Origin: Acidimicrobiales bacterium | GTDB lineage: Bacteria > Actinomycetota > Acidimicrobiia > Acidimicrobiales > VFJN01 | Length of the DNA stretch: 64,000 bases | Assembly (NCBI GenBank): GCA_035316325.1 | Contig: DATHJB010000011.1 | Location: forward strand, 1 to 64,000 | Direction of reading: 5' to 3' | Shown here: one piece after another, positions 16,381-24,590 of the stretch | Layout of the letters: the number at the start of each line of letters is the position of its first letter | Numbering within the stretch: the stretch's first letter is position 1 | Made by a program: the position numbers and the translations under genes | The notes under the pieces: generated by a model | The model's input: the letters and a program-made list of their open reading frames with translations, nothing else | Databases searched by the model: none | What the model was told of the DNA's origin: nothing

Positions 16381-16902
16381 GTGACCACCGTCGACGAGGT
16401 CCTGTCGCTCTACCACCGCTGGGGCGGGGAGCGCTACGACGAGGCGGTCGCCCAGCTCGACCACGCCCTGCAGACGGCCGCGTCGGCAGTGTCGGCGGGC
16501 GCTGCGCACGCGGTCGTCGCGGCGGCCCTGCTGCACGACGTGGGCCACCTGCTGGAGCTGCGGGGCGACGCGGCCTCGCCGCACGAGGAGGTGGGGCCGG
16601 CGTTCCTCTCCGCGCTGTTCCCGGAGGCGGTGACGGCGCCGATCGGGTTGCACGTCGCCGCCAAGCGGTACCTGTGCGCGGTCGAGCCGTCGTACGCGGC
16701 GGGGCTGTCGGCGGGGTCGGTGCGGAGCCTGCGGCGGCAGGGTGGCCCGATGTCGGGCGACGAGGTGACCGCGTTCGAGGCGGTCGCCGGGTGGCGCGAC
16801 GCCGTGGCGCTGCGCCGCTGGGACGACGCCGGCAAGGTCGACGGCGCCGCCGTGCCCGGGCTGTCCGACTACGAGCTGCTGTTGAGGTCACTGGCATGTT
16901 GA
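16381..16902 (+). CDS. HD-domain oxygenase resembling PhnZ
   Basis: 173 residues from GTG 16381. The HD metal residues are His28 (AQLDHALQ), His52-Asp53 (LLHDVGH), His68 (PHEEVG) and His91 (GLHVAAKRYL), and the later RQGGPMSGDEVTAFE and ALRRWDDAGK match PhnZ-type mixed-valent di-iron oxygenases, which cleave the C-P bond of hydroxylated phosphonates. The 2-oxoglutarate hydroxylase partner (PhnY/TmpA) is not adjacent. Its last seven bases overlap the start of the next gene. The physiological substrate is uncertain. Confidence 0.75.
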   Translation: MTTVDEVLSLYHRWGGERYDEAVAQLDHALQTAASAVSAGAAHAVVAAALLHDVGHLLELRGDAASPHEEVGPAFLSALFPEAVTAPIGLHVAAKRYLCAVEPSYAAGLSAGSVRSLRRQGGPMSGDEVTAFEAVAGWRDAVALRRWDDAGKVDGAAVPGLSDYELLLRSLAC

Positions 16903-17693
16903 GGGTCGTCACGCTCAACATCTGGAACCTCAGTGCCGACTGGCGGGCGCGGCGAGGGGCGATCGTCGCCGTGCTGCGGGAGGCGGAGGCCGACGTGGTG
17001 TGCCTGCAGGAGGTGGTCGAGACCGAGCAGGGCAACCAGGCCGAGTGGCTGGCCGCCGAGCTGGGCGGCTGGTCGGTGGCCTACGCCGGCGCGACCGTCG
17101 GCGAGGGCTTCCGGGCCGGCAACGCCGTGCTCAGCCGTCGGCCGGTCGACGCCACGGCCGGTGTCGAGCTGCCCTACGTGGCCGACGACCTGGAGGTGCA
17201 GCGGGTGGTCGTGCACGCCCGCACCGGCGGCGTCGACGTCTTCTCCACCCACCTCGCCTGGCAGCTCCACGACGCCGCGCTGCGGGAGCGCCAGGTGCAG
17301 GAGCTGATGCGGTTCGTGTCGGCCCGGGCCGACCCGGAGGCGGCCCTCGGCCCGGTCGTGGCCGGCGACTTCAACGCCGAGCCCGACTCGACCGTCGTCC
17401 GCTACCTCTGCGGGCTCGCCACGCTCGACGGCGCCAGCACCTACCTGCAGGACGCCTGGCGCCTGGCGGGCGACGGCGGTCCGGGGCTCACCTGGTCGAA
17501 CCGCAACCCCCACGCCGCCCTCGACCAGGAGCCCGACCGCCGCATCGACTACGTCTTCTCCGGCTTCCACGGCCGCTCCGGCGCCGGCCGTCCCGTCGAA
17601 TGCCAGGTCGTGGCCGACGCCCCGGTCGACGGCGTGTGGCCCACCGACCACTTCGGAGTGCTGGCCGTGCTGGCCTCGCCCGTCACCGACTGA
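16896..17693 (+). CDS. Endonuclease/exonuclease/phosphatase (EEP) family hydrolase
   Basis: 265 residues. EEP motifs are in order: VVTLNIWNLSADW (metal Asn), VVCLQEVVE (metal Glu), VDVFSTHLAWQ, VVAGDFNAEPDS (catalytic Asp/Asn), RIDYVFSG and the terminal WPTDHFGVLA (Asp-His pair). Family members act on phosphodiesters of nucleic acids or sphingolipid/phospholipid headgroups. No signal peptide. The overlap with the HD oxygenase gene suggests that the two act in the same pathway, perhaps on phosphorus-containing lipids or headgroups. Confidence 0.85.
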   Translation: MLRVVTLNIWNLSADWRARRGAIVAVLREAEADVVCLQEVVETEQGNQAEWLAAELGGWSVAYAGATVGEGFRAGNAVLSRRPVDATAGVELPYVADDLEVQRVVVHARTGGVDVFSTHLAWQLHDAALRERQVQELMRFVSARADPEAALGPVVAGDFNAEPDSTVVRYLCGLATLDGASTYLQDAWRLAGDGGPGLTWSNRNPHAALDQEPDRRIDYVFSGFHGRSGAGRPVECQVVADAPVDGVWPTDHFGVLAVLASPVTD

Positions 17694-17709
17694 TCTCGGG
17701 CGCCTGGTG

Positions 17710-17745
17710 CGGAGGTGCAGCAGGTCCGCTCCCGCTGCACCTCCG
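17710..17745. terminator. Hairpin terminator between convergent genes
   Basis: CGGAGGTGCAGC (17710-17721) pairs perfectly with GCTGCACCTCCG (17734-17745), a 12 bp stem with a 12-base loop, 17 bases after the EEP stop and 10 before the stop of the convergent phytase-like gene. No T-tract, as is common in high-GC actinobacteria. Confidence 0.7.
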
Positions 17746-17754
17746 GCGGGGATG

Positions 17755-20121
17755 TCAGCGGCGGAAGAGCGACCGCCAGTCGCCCAGGCGGAGGAGGTTC
17801 GTCTCGCCGCTCGACTCGTCGACGCCGTCGTTGTCGGTGACCACGTAGGCCCGGCCGTCGCGGGCGACGGTGAAGCCCTCGGGCTTGTCGCCGATCCAGC
17901 CGTTGCCGTCCCGCAGCGGGGGCAGCAGGTCGAAGCGCGACTTGGCGGCGCGGGTCACCGGCGCCGACAGGTCGACCCGGGTGAGCCACTTGAGCTGCGA
18001 GAAGTCGCCGGTGAGGTTGTCGCGCTCGATGAAGCCGAACGACCCGTCGGGCAGCGTCACGATCTCCGACAGGCCCACCCAGGCGGCCCGGACCGGCACC
18101 GGCTCCAGCTCGTAGGGCACGTGGCTCCACGCTCCGGTCGCCGGGGCGTAGGTCCAGACCCGGGTCGAGCGGGGCTCGCCGGCGTCGGCGCCGGTCGGGT
18201 CGTCGTCGAGCGCCTCGCAGCCGGGCGTCGTGTAGTCCCAGCCCCGCTGCTGGGCGACCTGCAGGACGTAGCCGTCGCCGCGACGGTCCTGCTGGACGGC
18301 CAGGCCCTCGAAGCCGCTGCCCAGGGACCCGCGGTTGGCGGACGCCTGGCGGCAGGCGAGCACCTCGGCGGGCAGGCCCACCTCGGCGAGCACCGTGCCC
18401 GCGGCGTCGACCTGCACCAGGCGGTTGGGCACGCTGTCGCTGGCGTTGCCCTCGCTGGCCAGCCACCTGGTGCCGTCCGGGGCCAGGGCGATGCCCTCGA
18501 AGTCCCAGCCGCCGGTGCCGCCGGTGACCGAGGTCGCCGCGCGGACGGTGGCGGGCGTGCGGCCCACGTCGAGGGTGAAGATGCGGCCGTCGGTGTAGGC
18601 CGAGTCGGAGACGGCGTAGAGGGTCTCGGACCGGCGGGGGTCGGCGGCGAGGCCGGACATGGCGCCCCACGGGATCGGCCGGCCGTCGGGACCGTCGGCC
18701 GACACCACCTGCGGGTACGAGGCGCCGTGCCGGGTGCGCTGGTAGATCGAGATGGAGGTGCGGATGCCGTTCGGCGGGTCGTCGGTCTCGCTGGAGGCGA
18801 CGAACAGGTCGCGGGACGGGATCGCCAGCAGCCCCTCCGGGCCGATCCCGGCGGGCAGCAGCTGGGAGAAGCGGGGCTCGGCGGGCCGACCGCGGCCACG
18901 CCCGTGATCGTCGTGATCGTCGTCGTCGGGCAGCTCGTAGACCGCCACGAAGTTGCCCCGCTCGGAGCCGACGAACAGCAGGTCGTCGCGGCCGAAGCGG
19001 CCGTACTCGACGCCCTCGGGCTCGGTGCCCTTGGCGTCGGAGCGGCTGTCGGGGTAGTGGCCGTGCTGCACGGCGAGCTCGTCGAGGGTGTTGCCGCTGT
19101 CGAACTGCACGCGGCCCCGGGAGTCGAAGATGCTGAAGCCGCGGCTGCCGCCGAACAGGTCGCCCTCGTTGGCGGTGGCCAGCTTCCCGCCGGGGAGCCA
19201 GGCGACGGCGTCGGGCTCGCGGGCGACGTCGTCCAGGGATCCCGACAGGTCGATGACACCGTCGTCCTCGGTGTCGATGCCCTCGAGGTCGACGGTGCCG
19301 GCCGGGAAGTCGTCGGTCACCGTGCCGCGGCGCAGGTCGACGATGGCGATGTGGTTGTTCTCCTGGAGCGTCACGGCGGCCCGGTTCTGGCCGTCGATGT
19401 CGACGAGCTCGGGCTCGGGGTCGTCGGGGGCGTAGGCGGCGAGACCGGTGAGGTCCACGCTGCGGAGGCCCCAGCCGCCCGGGTCGCCCCGGCGCAGGTC
19501 GAGGATCTGCAGCAGGCCGGCCGGTGCCTGGGGCAGGCCGCCCTCCACGCCGTCGACGGTGACGTCCTCGTCACGCTGGTTCTCGATGACGATCGCGGCG
19601 TAGCGCCCGTCGCCGCTCACCTTGATGGAGTCGGGCTGGCCGGCCAGCGGCAGCGTGGCGACGATCGTGCGGCTGGCCAGGTCGAGCACGGCGACGTGCC
19701 CGCTCGGCTCGGTGAACGACGGGCTGGTGTCGACCAGCACCAGGGCGTAGCGGCCGGTGACGGCCACCGACGTGGGGCTGCCGTCCACCGGGACGGTGCC
19801 CTTGGCGCGGGGCCGGGCCGGGTCGGCGATGTCGACCAGGCCGACCTGCCCGACGATGGCGTCGGTGTACACCAGCGTCTTGCCGTCGGGCGTGGCGTCG
19901 ACGATCTCGGCGACGGTCTCCTCGGACGGGTCGGCGTTGTTGCTGAAGACCGGGAAGGTGGCGATGCGCCGGAACTCCTCGTCGCCGCCGTGCGTCGGCC
20001 CCGTCGCCGTCGCTCCGGCGTCCGGCCCGCCGGGCAGCCACACCGCCAGCGTGCCCAGCACCGTCGCGGTCAGCAGCGCCACCCCCGTGCGCGTCCGGCC
20101 GTGCCTCGTCGCCCTCGCCAT
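17755..20121 (-). CDS. Secreted beta-propeller protein with an esterase-like/phytase-like domain
   Basis: 788 residues from ATG 20121, chosen for the GGAGGGC Shine-Dalgarno upstream and because a signal peptide then begins the protein (RHGRTRTGVALLTATVLGTLAVW, cut ~residue 35). The N-terminal half is propeller-like (ATPDGKTLVYTDAIVGQVGLVDI; VAVTGRYALVLVD). The C-terminal half has the esterase-like-activity-of-phytase pattern: GPEGLLAIPSRDLFVASSE, GWDFEGIALAPDGTRWLASEG, DKPEGFTVARDGRAYVVTDND. An acidic His/Asp stretch lies in the middle (DDDDHDDHG). Probably extracellular phosphoester hydrolysis; the enzyme activity is inferred from the family name only. Confidence 0.8.
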   Translation of the reverse strand: MARATRHGRTRTGVALLTATVLGTLAVWLPGGPDAGATATGPTHGGDEEFRRIATFPVFSNNADPSEETVAEIVDATPDGKTLVYTDAIVGQVGLVDIADPARPRAKGTVPVDGSPTSVAVTGRYALVLVDTSPSFTEPSGHVAVLDLASRTIVATLPLAGQPDSIKVSGDGRYAAIVIENQRDEDVTVDGVEGGLPQAPAGLLQILDLRRGDPGGWGLRSVDLTGLAAYAPDDPEPELVDIDGQNRAAVTLQENNHIAIVDLRRGTVTDDFPAGTVDLEGIDTEDDGVIDLSGSLDDVAREPDAVAWLPGGKLATANEGDLFGGSRGFSIFDSRGRVQFDSGNTLDELAVQHGHYPDSRSDAKGTEPEGVEYGRFGRDDLLFVGSERGNFVAVYELPDDDDHDDHGRGRGRPAEPRFSQLLPAGIGPEGLLAIPSRDLFVASSETDDPPNGIRTSISIYQRTRHGASYPQVVSADGPDGRPIPWGAMSGLAADPRRSETLYAVSDSAYTDGRIFTLDVGRTPATVRAATSVTGGTGGWDFEGIALAPDGTRWLASEGNASDSVPNRLVQVDAAGTVLAEVGLPAEVLACRQASANRGSLGSGFEGLAVQQDRRGDGYVLQVAQQRGWDYTTPGCEALDDDPTGADAGEPRSTRVWTYAPATGAWSHVPYELEPVPVRAAWVGLSEIVTLPDGSFGFIERDNLTGDFSQLKWLTRVDLSAPVTRAAKSRFDLLPPLRDGNGWIGDKPEGFTVARDGRAYVVTDNDGVDESSGETNLLRLGDWRSLFRR

Positions 20122-20294
20122 CGTCCTGCCCTCCGTCCGTCGTCCGCCCCGAACTGGGGGGCAGTCAAGCCAGTCGCTCTGAACCACCGGTGACCACCAC
20201 CTGCCCCGGAGGTGAACACTTGGCCGCACTGCCGGTTCATCGCCGTCGCCGCCGCGACCGGACGTGACGTGGACCACCGTGCTACAAGTCCCCT

Positions 20295-21758
20295 GTGGGG
20301 CTATGGCGGGCGAGGGCGGTTCGGTGGATGGTCGCGTCGGCGGGAGGGCTCGTGGCGGGCGCCTGTGCGACGCCGACCGACGCGCTGTCGGAGCAGGCGT
20401 CGACGCCGGAGCGCGAGTTCGTGAACGAGGCCCGGGCCCCGATGGACCTGGCCTGGTCGACCGAGGGCGTGCACTTCGCCACCCGCCCGCAGGCCGTGCT
20501 GGGCCGTGACCTGGTGGTGGCGCTGGCGGTCGACGGGGACGGCCTGGCGCTCGCCGCCTACGACTCGGCCAGCGGCGACGAGCTGTGGCGCCGGCCGTCG
20601 ACGGCGTCGTACGTCACCCTGGGCGTGGCCTTCACGCCGCTCGTCGACGGCGGGACCGTCGTCCACCTGGCGCAGCACCCCGAGGGCCGGGGCGACGTGG
20701 TCGAGGCCGTCGACGCGGTGACCGGCGAGGTGGAGTGGACCAGCCCACCGGCGTCGGAGGGCTTCAGCGACCAGCCCCGGCCCTGCGGCTTCGACGCCCG
20801 GGACGGGATCTGCGTCACCGCCGAGGGCACCGGCGAGCACGCCGGCCAGTGGCAGCTCGACCCCGACACCGGGGGGCTCACCCGCGCCGGACCGCCGATC
20901 GAGACGCTGGCGCGGGTACCCGCCGCCCCTGAGCAGGCACCCATCGACGGCCGCTACCTCGGCGCCGGGCTCTTCGATCTGACCGAGAGCGGCGAGATCG
21001 CCCTCGTCCTCGACGGCGAGGTCGTGTGGCAGCGACCGCCGAGCGAGCTGTTCGGTGGGGCCGACGTCAGCCCGGACAACGGCTGGTTGTTCCGCCCGAC
21101 CCGTGAGGGCCTCATCGTCGGGACGCTCGGCCCCGTGGTCGACTTCCCGCCGGACGGCGACCGGCAGTTCGTGAACGTGCAGACGGCCGGCATCGACGCC
21201 GTCACCGGGGCCACCCGCTGGCTCCAGCCGGGCGACCAGGCCTGCGGACGGCTCGTCAGCCTGCGGCTCGTCGTCGGCGACGGCCCGCCGTGGCTGCTCT
21301 GCGAGTGGGACGCCAGCGCCCACTTCGAGGACGACGTGCCCCAGAGCTACGACGTCGAGAGCGGCGCGATGCGCGGCTTCGACCCGGCGAGCGGCACGGC
21401 GACCTGGACGGTCGATCTCGGTCGGTCCTCGGCCATGTTCGACCCGGCCGGCCACCTGGTCCGCCTCGGCCGGACCACGTTCGCGGTGACCAGGGACGAC
21501 GGGAGCCTGCTCGGGGTCGACGTCGAGACCGGCGAGGCGCTGGCCGTCGACGGCGACGACGTGGGCTGGTGCTTCGCCGCCAACTTCTACGGCTACCAGG
21601 GCTTCGAGCGGGTCGGCGAGGACCTCACCGAGCCCTGCAGCGTGGGCGGTGAGGCGCAACCGACGCCGCTGCGGGCCGACGACGCCATCGGTGCCCTCGC
21701 CGGCGGCGTCTTCGTGTGGATGGACGAGGCCGGCCTCCACGGCGCCACCAACCCCTGA
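20295..21758 (+). CDS. PQQ-repeat beta-propeller lipoprotein
   Basis: 487 residues from GTG 20295. Signal sequence WRARAVRWMVASAGGLVAGAC with Cys24 as the probable lipidation site. The rest contains repeated blades ending in patterns such as YDSASGDELWRRP, VDAVTGEVEWTSP, DAVTGATRWLQPG and FDPASGTATWTVD, typical of the PQQ-like/WD-like enzyme-repeat propeller. No catalytic PQQ ligands can be assigned; it may be a binding or assembly protein (BamB-like fold). It is divergent from the phytase-like gene, with 173 bases between starts and no clear promoter motif. Confidence 0.8.
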   Translation: MGLWRARAVRWMVASAGGLVAGACATPTDALSEQASTPEREFVNEARAPMDLAWSTEGVHFATRPQAVLGRDLVVALAVDGDGLALAAYDSASGDELWRRPSTASYVTLGVAFTPLVDGGTVVHLAQHPEGRGDVVEAVDAVTGEVEWTSPPASEGFSDQPRPCGFDARDGICVTAEGTGEHAGQWQLDPDTGGLTRAGPPIETLARVPAAPEQAPIDGRYLGAGLFDLTESGEIALVLDGEVVWQRPPSELFGGADVSPDNGWLFRPTREGLIVGTLGPVVDFPPDGDRQFVNVQTAGIDAVTGATRWLQPGDQACGRLVSLRLVVGDGPPWLLCEWDASAHFEDDVPQSYDVESGAMRGFDPASGTATWTVDLGRSSAMFDPAGHLVRLGRTTFAVTRDDGSLLGVDVETGEALAVDGDDVGWCFAANFYGYQGFERVGEDLTEPCSVGGEAQPTPLRADDAIGALAGGVFVWMDEAGLHGATNP

Positions 21759-21833
21759 CCCCGAGGGCGTGTCCTGCGGGTCCGGTGTGCCCTCCTGTCC
21801 GGTCGGTAGCCTCCCTGCGTGGAGGAGGCGACG

Positions 21834-22235
21834 ATGCGGCGCCGGGTGGCGACGGCGCCGGTGGGGCGGCTGGGGACGGTCACCGCCGACGGGCGGCCGC
21901 ACCTCGTGCCGTGCTGCTTCGCCGTCGACCTCGACCGGGAGGTCCTCTACAGCGCCGTCGACAGCAAGCCGAAGTCGACCCGCCGGCTGCGGCGGCTGGC
22001 CAACGTCGAGGCCCACCCGGCCACGTCGCTCCTGGTCGACCACTACGCCGCCGACTGGGCACGGCTGTGGTGGGTGCGCCTCGACGGCACCGGCCGCGTC
22101 ATCTACGACGGCGCCGGCGACGAGCCGCGCCGCGCCCTCGCCATGCTGACCGCCAAGTACCCGCAGTACCGCCGCAACCCACCGGCCGGCCCCGTGCTCG
22201 CCGTCGACATCACGGGCTGGCACGCCTGGCCCTGA
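21834..22235 (+). CDS. PPOX-class F420-dependent oxidoreductase-like protein
   Basis: 133 residues. ATG 21834 was chosen because GGAGGAGG ends five bases upstream; the GTG at 21819 would lie on that ribosome binding site. The split-barrel pattern RLGTVTADGRPHLVPCCFAVD, YSAVDSKPKSTRRLRRLANVEAHPATSLLVDHYAADWARLWWVRLDG (residues ~38-84) is that of the TIGR03668-type PPOX family. Members bind F420 or FMN in a homodimer and reduce small substrates. Transcribed alone. Confidence 0.82.
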   Translation: MRRRVATAPVGRLGTVTADGRPHLVPCCFAVDLDREVLYSAVDSKPKSTRRLRRLANVEAHPATSLLVDHYAADWARLWWVRLDGTGRVIYDGAGDEPRRALAMLTAKYPQYRRNPPAGPVLAVDITGWHAWP

Positions 22236-22280
22236 GCCGGGTCGGGCTGGGCGGGGCCGGGTCGGGCCGGGTCGGGCCGC

Positions 22281-22868
22281 TCAGCGTTCGCCGTCGGTGA
22301 TCCACTTCTCGGCCCACACGGGCTCGGTGGTGGCGATGACGTCGAGCGCCTCCTCGGGCGACCGGGCGCGCTGGATGATCGCCCGGTTGGCGGGCTCGAG
22401 GTAGTGCTGGGTCACCATGCGGTCGAGCTGGTCGACCAGGGGATCCCAGAAGCCGTCGACGTCGAGCAGGACCACGGGCTTGCTGTGCAGGCCGAGCTGG
22501 CTCCAGGTGGCGACCTCGGCCAGCTCCTCCAGGGTGCCGAGCCCGCCGGGCAGGGCGACGAAGGCGTCGGCCAGGTCGTACATGAGCTGCTTGCGCTCGT
22601 GCATGGACGGGACCTCGTGCAGCTCGGACAGGCCGTGGTGGGGGACCTCCCGGCTGAACAGGCCGGCGGGGAGGACGCCGGTGACGTGCCCGTCGTGGCC
22701 CAGGCAGGCGTCGGCCACCTCACCCATGAGGCCGACCTGGGCGCCGCCGTAGACGAGCCCGACGCCGCGCTCGGCCAGTAGCCGCCCCAGCGTGCGGGCC
22801 AGGTCGACGGTGCCGTCGTCGTTGCCCGACGACGACCCGCAGAACACGCACAGCCGGCGCAGGTTCAA
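22281..22868 (-). CDS. LOG-family (TIGR00730) nucleotide phosphoribohydrolase-like protein
   Basis: 195 residues. Start codon is TTG at 22868, overlapping the stop of the upstream EF-hand gene in TTGA. Motifs: VCVFCGSSSGNDD-like start, YGGAQVGLMGEVADACL, and the catalytic pair PSMHERKQLMYDLADAFVALPGGLGTLEELAEV containing the family signature PGGxGTxxE (residues ~95-125). LOG proteins release cytokinin-type bases or ribose-5-phosphate from nucleoside monophosphates. In bacteria without cytokinins the role may be nucleotide turnover. Confidence 0.9.
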   Translation of the reverse strand: MNLRRLCVFCGSSSGNDDGTVDLARTLGRLLAERGVGLVYGGAQVGLMGEVADACLGHDGHVTGVLPAGLFSREVPHHGLSELHEVPSMHERKQLMYDLADAFVALPGGLGTLEELAEVATWSQLGLHSKPVVLLDVDGFWDPLVDQLDRMVTQHYLEPANRAIIQRARSPEEALDVIATTEPVWAEKWITDGER

Positions 22869-23146
22869 GGGCTCTGCGCGTCGTCGGCGGGGGCGGCGTC
22901 GGGGCTGGTCGGGCCATCGGCGTCGGGGTTCACGTGCGGCAGGCTCATGTACCTCGCCAGCTCCTCCAGCGACACGAGCCCGTCACCGTCCACGTCCATC
23001 ATCTCGATGGCCTTGGCCGCGGTCTCGTCGGTGAACGTCACGCCGATGGTCCCCATGAGCTCCTTGAACTCCGCCGCGGAGACGAGCCCGTCGCCGTCCC
23101 GGTCGAGCATCGCGAAGCTCGTCGCATACCTCTCGGTGTCAACCAT
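22865..23146 (-). CDS. EF-hand calcium-binding protein
   Basis: 93 residues with two canonical EF-hand loops: DRDGDGLVSAAE (about residues 15-26) and DVDGDGLVSLEE (about 51-62), each flanked by helices, so a paired calmodulin-like lobe. The tail is acidic and Pro-rich. No signal peptide, so it should sense cytosolic calcium or act as a buffer. Its start overlaps the stop of the SET-cupin gene by eight bases and its stop overlaps the LOG start, making a three-gene coupled unit. Confidence 0.92.
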   Translation of the reverse strand: MVDTERYATSFAMLDRDGDGLVSAAEFKELMGTIGVTFTDETAAKAIEMMDVDGDGLVSLEELARYMSLPHVNPDADGPTSPDAAPADDAQSP

Positions 23147-24092
23147 GCGGGGGATCGTAGTGATCGGCCAGGCCGGGCCCGGGCGGCATTGTCGGCGCCC
23201 AGGGGCCGTCGGCCCGCACGGCTTCGCCGTCGCCCGGCCACGGCGGCATCGTCACCCCGACGGCGGCGAGGGGCCCGGCGTCGGACGCCCGGAACTGGAA
23301 CCGGGTCCCGACGGGGATCGTGACGCACATCCCGGGCCCGACGGCGACGACCTCCTCGACGTCGCCGTGGCGGAGCGCCATCTCGCCCCGCCCGTCCACG
23401 AAGTACCAGATCTCGCCCACCGTGCGATGCCGTACCGGCACCGACACCTGCCCGGCGGCGAGCTCGAAGTGCGCCATCCCGCCTCGCCCGACGCCACCCA
23501 GCACCCGCACGTCCGCCCCGTCCGGCGCCACCACGTCCGGCTCCCCGGACAGCTCGCTCACCGTGGGCACCGGCGGGTCGAGGGCCTTCTGGCGGTCCTC
23601 GAGGTAGCGGGAGAACCAGCCGGCGTAGCGGGTGCGGAGGGCGGGGACGCGCCAGTCGTCGCCGGTGACCGTGCCGCGGCAGCTCGGCGTGCCGCACGAG
23701 CAGGTCATGGTGGTGCCGGCCGCGGGAGTGTCGAAGAGGGCGTAGTCGGTGGTGAGCTCCTCGCCGGGCTCGACGTCGCGCATGGCGGCCAGCACGACGT
23801 TGCCGGCGAACCCGACGTTGGGCTCGCAGGAGTGGTTGACGAACAGCATCACCGGCTCGTACTCGTTCTCGGTGAGGGCGACGAGGTGCAGGCCCTCGGC
23901 GATCTGGATCTCCGAGTTCCGGAGCCTCTCGGGCAGCGCGAGCAGCGCGTGGCTGTCGACGAGGTGACCGCCCTTGACCGCCACCACCTCGCCGGCCCGG
24001 ATCGGCGCCACTGCGAACAGGCCCCGTCCGGCGATGCCGCTCGGCTCCCCCTTGCGGGCGTTTGGCGATATCCACGAGCTCACGGTCGGCAT
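23139..24092 (-). CDS. SET-domain protein fused to a C-terminal cupin
   Basis: 317 residues. The N-terminal ~165 residues are a SET domain: IAGRGLFAVAPIRAGEVV, then FVNHSCEPNVGF (the knot-forming NHSC motif), GEELTTDYALFD and a post-SET cluster CSCGTPSCRG. The C-terminal ~110 residues form a cupin: RHRTVGEIWYFVDGRGEMAL (His and Glu ligands), then GMCVTIPVGTRFQFRAS. SET domains transfer methyl groups from S-adenosylmethionine to lysines; a cupin partner is unusual and could sense a metal or small ligand. Upstream TTG 24095 is an alternative start. Gene order SET-EF-hand-LOG. Confidence 0.85.
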   Translation of the reverse strand: MPTVSSWISPNARKGEPSGIAGRGLFAVAPIRAGEVVAVKGGHLVDSHALLALPERLRNSEIQIAEGLHLVALTENEYEPVMLFVNHSCEPNVGFAGNVVLAAMRDVEPGEELTTDYALFDTPAAGTTMTCSCGTPSCRGTVTGDDWRVPALRTRYAGWFSRYLEDRQKALDPPVPTVSELSGEPDVVAPDGADVRVLGGVGRGGMAHFELAAGQVSVPVRHRTVGEIWYFVDGRGEMALRHGDVEEVVAVGPGMCVTIPVGTRFQFRASDAGPLAAVGVTMPPWPGDGEAVRADGPWAPTMPPGPGLADHYDPPHG

Positions 24093-24125
24093 CAAGCTGT
24101 TCCAGGGTGCTGTCGTCGGTTGCGC

Positions 24126-24320
24126 CTAACCGACGTTCGAGAGGAGCTTCGCCAGAAGTCCCCCAATGAGAAGGAGCAGGCCAACGGAACCCAGGATCGC
24201 TAACGCCAGTCGGATCGGAGGGTAAATCCTGGCGTAGTAGGAGGACGACTTCGCCGTCTCACGATGACACAGAATGCCGACAACGCTGATGAGAGCTAAC
24301 CCAAGTCCAGCCGATATCAC
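24126..24320 (-). CDS. Small hypothetical membrane protein next to a tRNA gene
   Basis: 64 residues from GTG 24320, with two hydrophobic helices (about residues 2-18 and 36-58, the second rich in Leu/Gly). Base composition is visibly less GC-rich than the neighbours. It lies immediately 3' of tRNA-Thr and 33 bases upstream of the SET-cupin gene on the same strand. No homology recognised; it may be a remnant of an element inserted at the tRNA 3' end, or a genuine small gene. Confidence 0.45.
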   Translation of the reverse strand: MISAGLGLALISVVGILCHRETAKSSSYYARIYPPIRLALAILGSVGLLLLIGGLLAKLLSNVG

Positions 24321-24357
24321 GATGCCTCGTACCGCGCTCCGGCGGCTGTCCTGCGAG

Positions 24358-24433
24358 TGGAGCCCGAGAGGAGAATCGAACTCCTGACCTGCTCATTACG
24401 AGTGAGCTGCTCTGCCGTCTGAGCTACTCGGGC
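24358..24433 (-). tRNA. tRNA-Thr (anticodon CGT)
   Basis: On the minus strand the acceptor arms GCCCGAG (24433-24427) and CTCGGGC (24368-24362) pair fully. The D-loop, the anticodon stem GCTCA/TGAGC with loop CTCGTAA giving anticodon CGT, and the T-arm with GTTCGATTC are all present, and the 3' CCA is encoded (24360-24358). It reads the ACG threonine codon. Confidence 0.95.
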
Positions 24434-24544
24434 GCGGAGGGCGACAATAGCAGCGGGTAGCCGGGCCCTCGCAGGCGAGATGGGCCACTGGGGTGGCGAG
24501 AACGGGGTGGGGTGGGGGGAGTAGGGTGCCAGGTACGCAGGACA

Positions 24545-24574
24545 GCGCCCCCAGATACGGTCATCTGGGGGCGC
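24545..24574. terminator. Hairpin terminator between the lipoprotein gene and tRNA-Thr
   Basis: GCGCCCCCAGAT (24545-24556) pairs perfectly with ATCTGGGGGCGC (24563-24574), a 12 bp stem with a six-base loop, 16 bases beyond the stop of the minus-strand lipoprotein gene. TTTT follows on the plus strand only. It probably ends the minus-strand transcript coming from the holB/usp region. Confidence 0.7.
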
Positions 24575-24590
24575 ATTACGTTTTCGGGGG

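Noticed and set aside
13457-17035. Very long minus-strand open frame (over 1,100 codons) running antisense to the flavoprotein, HD oxygenase and EEP genes
   Set aside because: Only the part up to about 14590 has protein-like motifs. The rest is Arg/Ala/Pro/His-rich antisense reading of high-GC genes, a common artefact.
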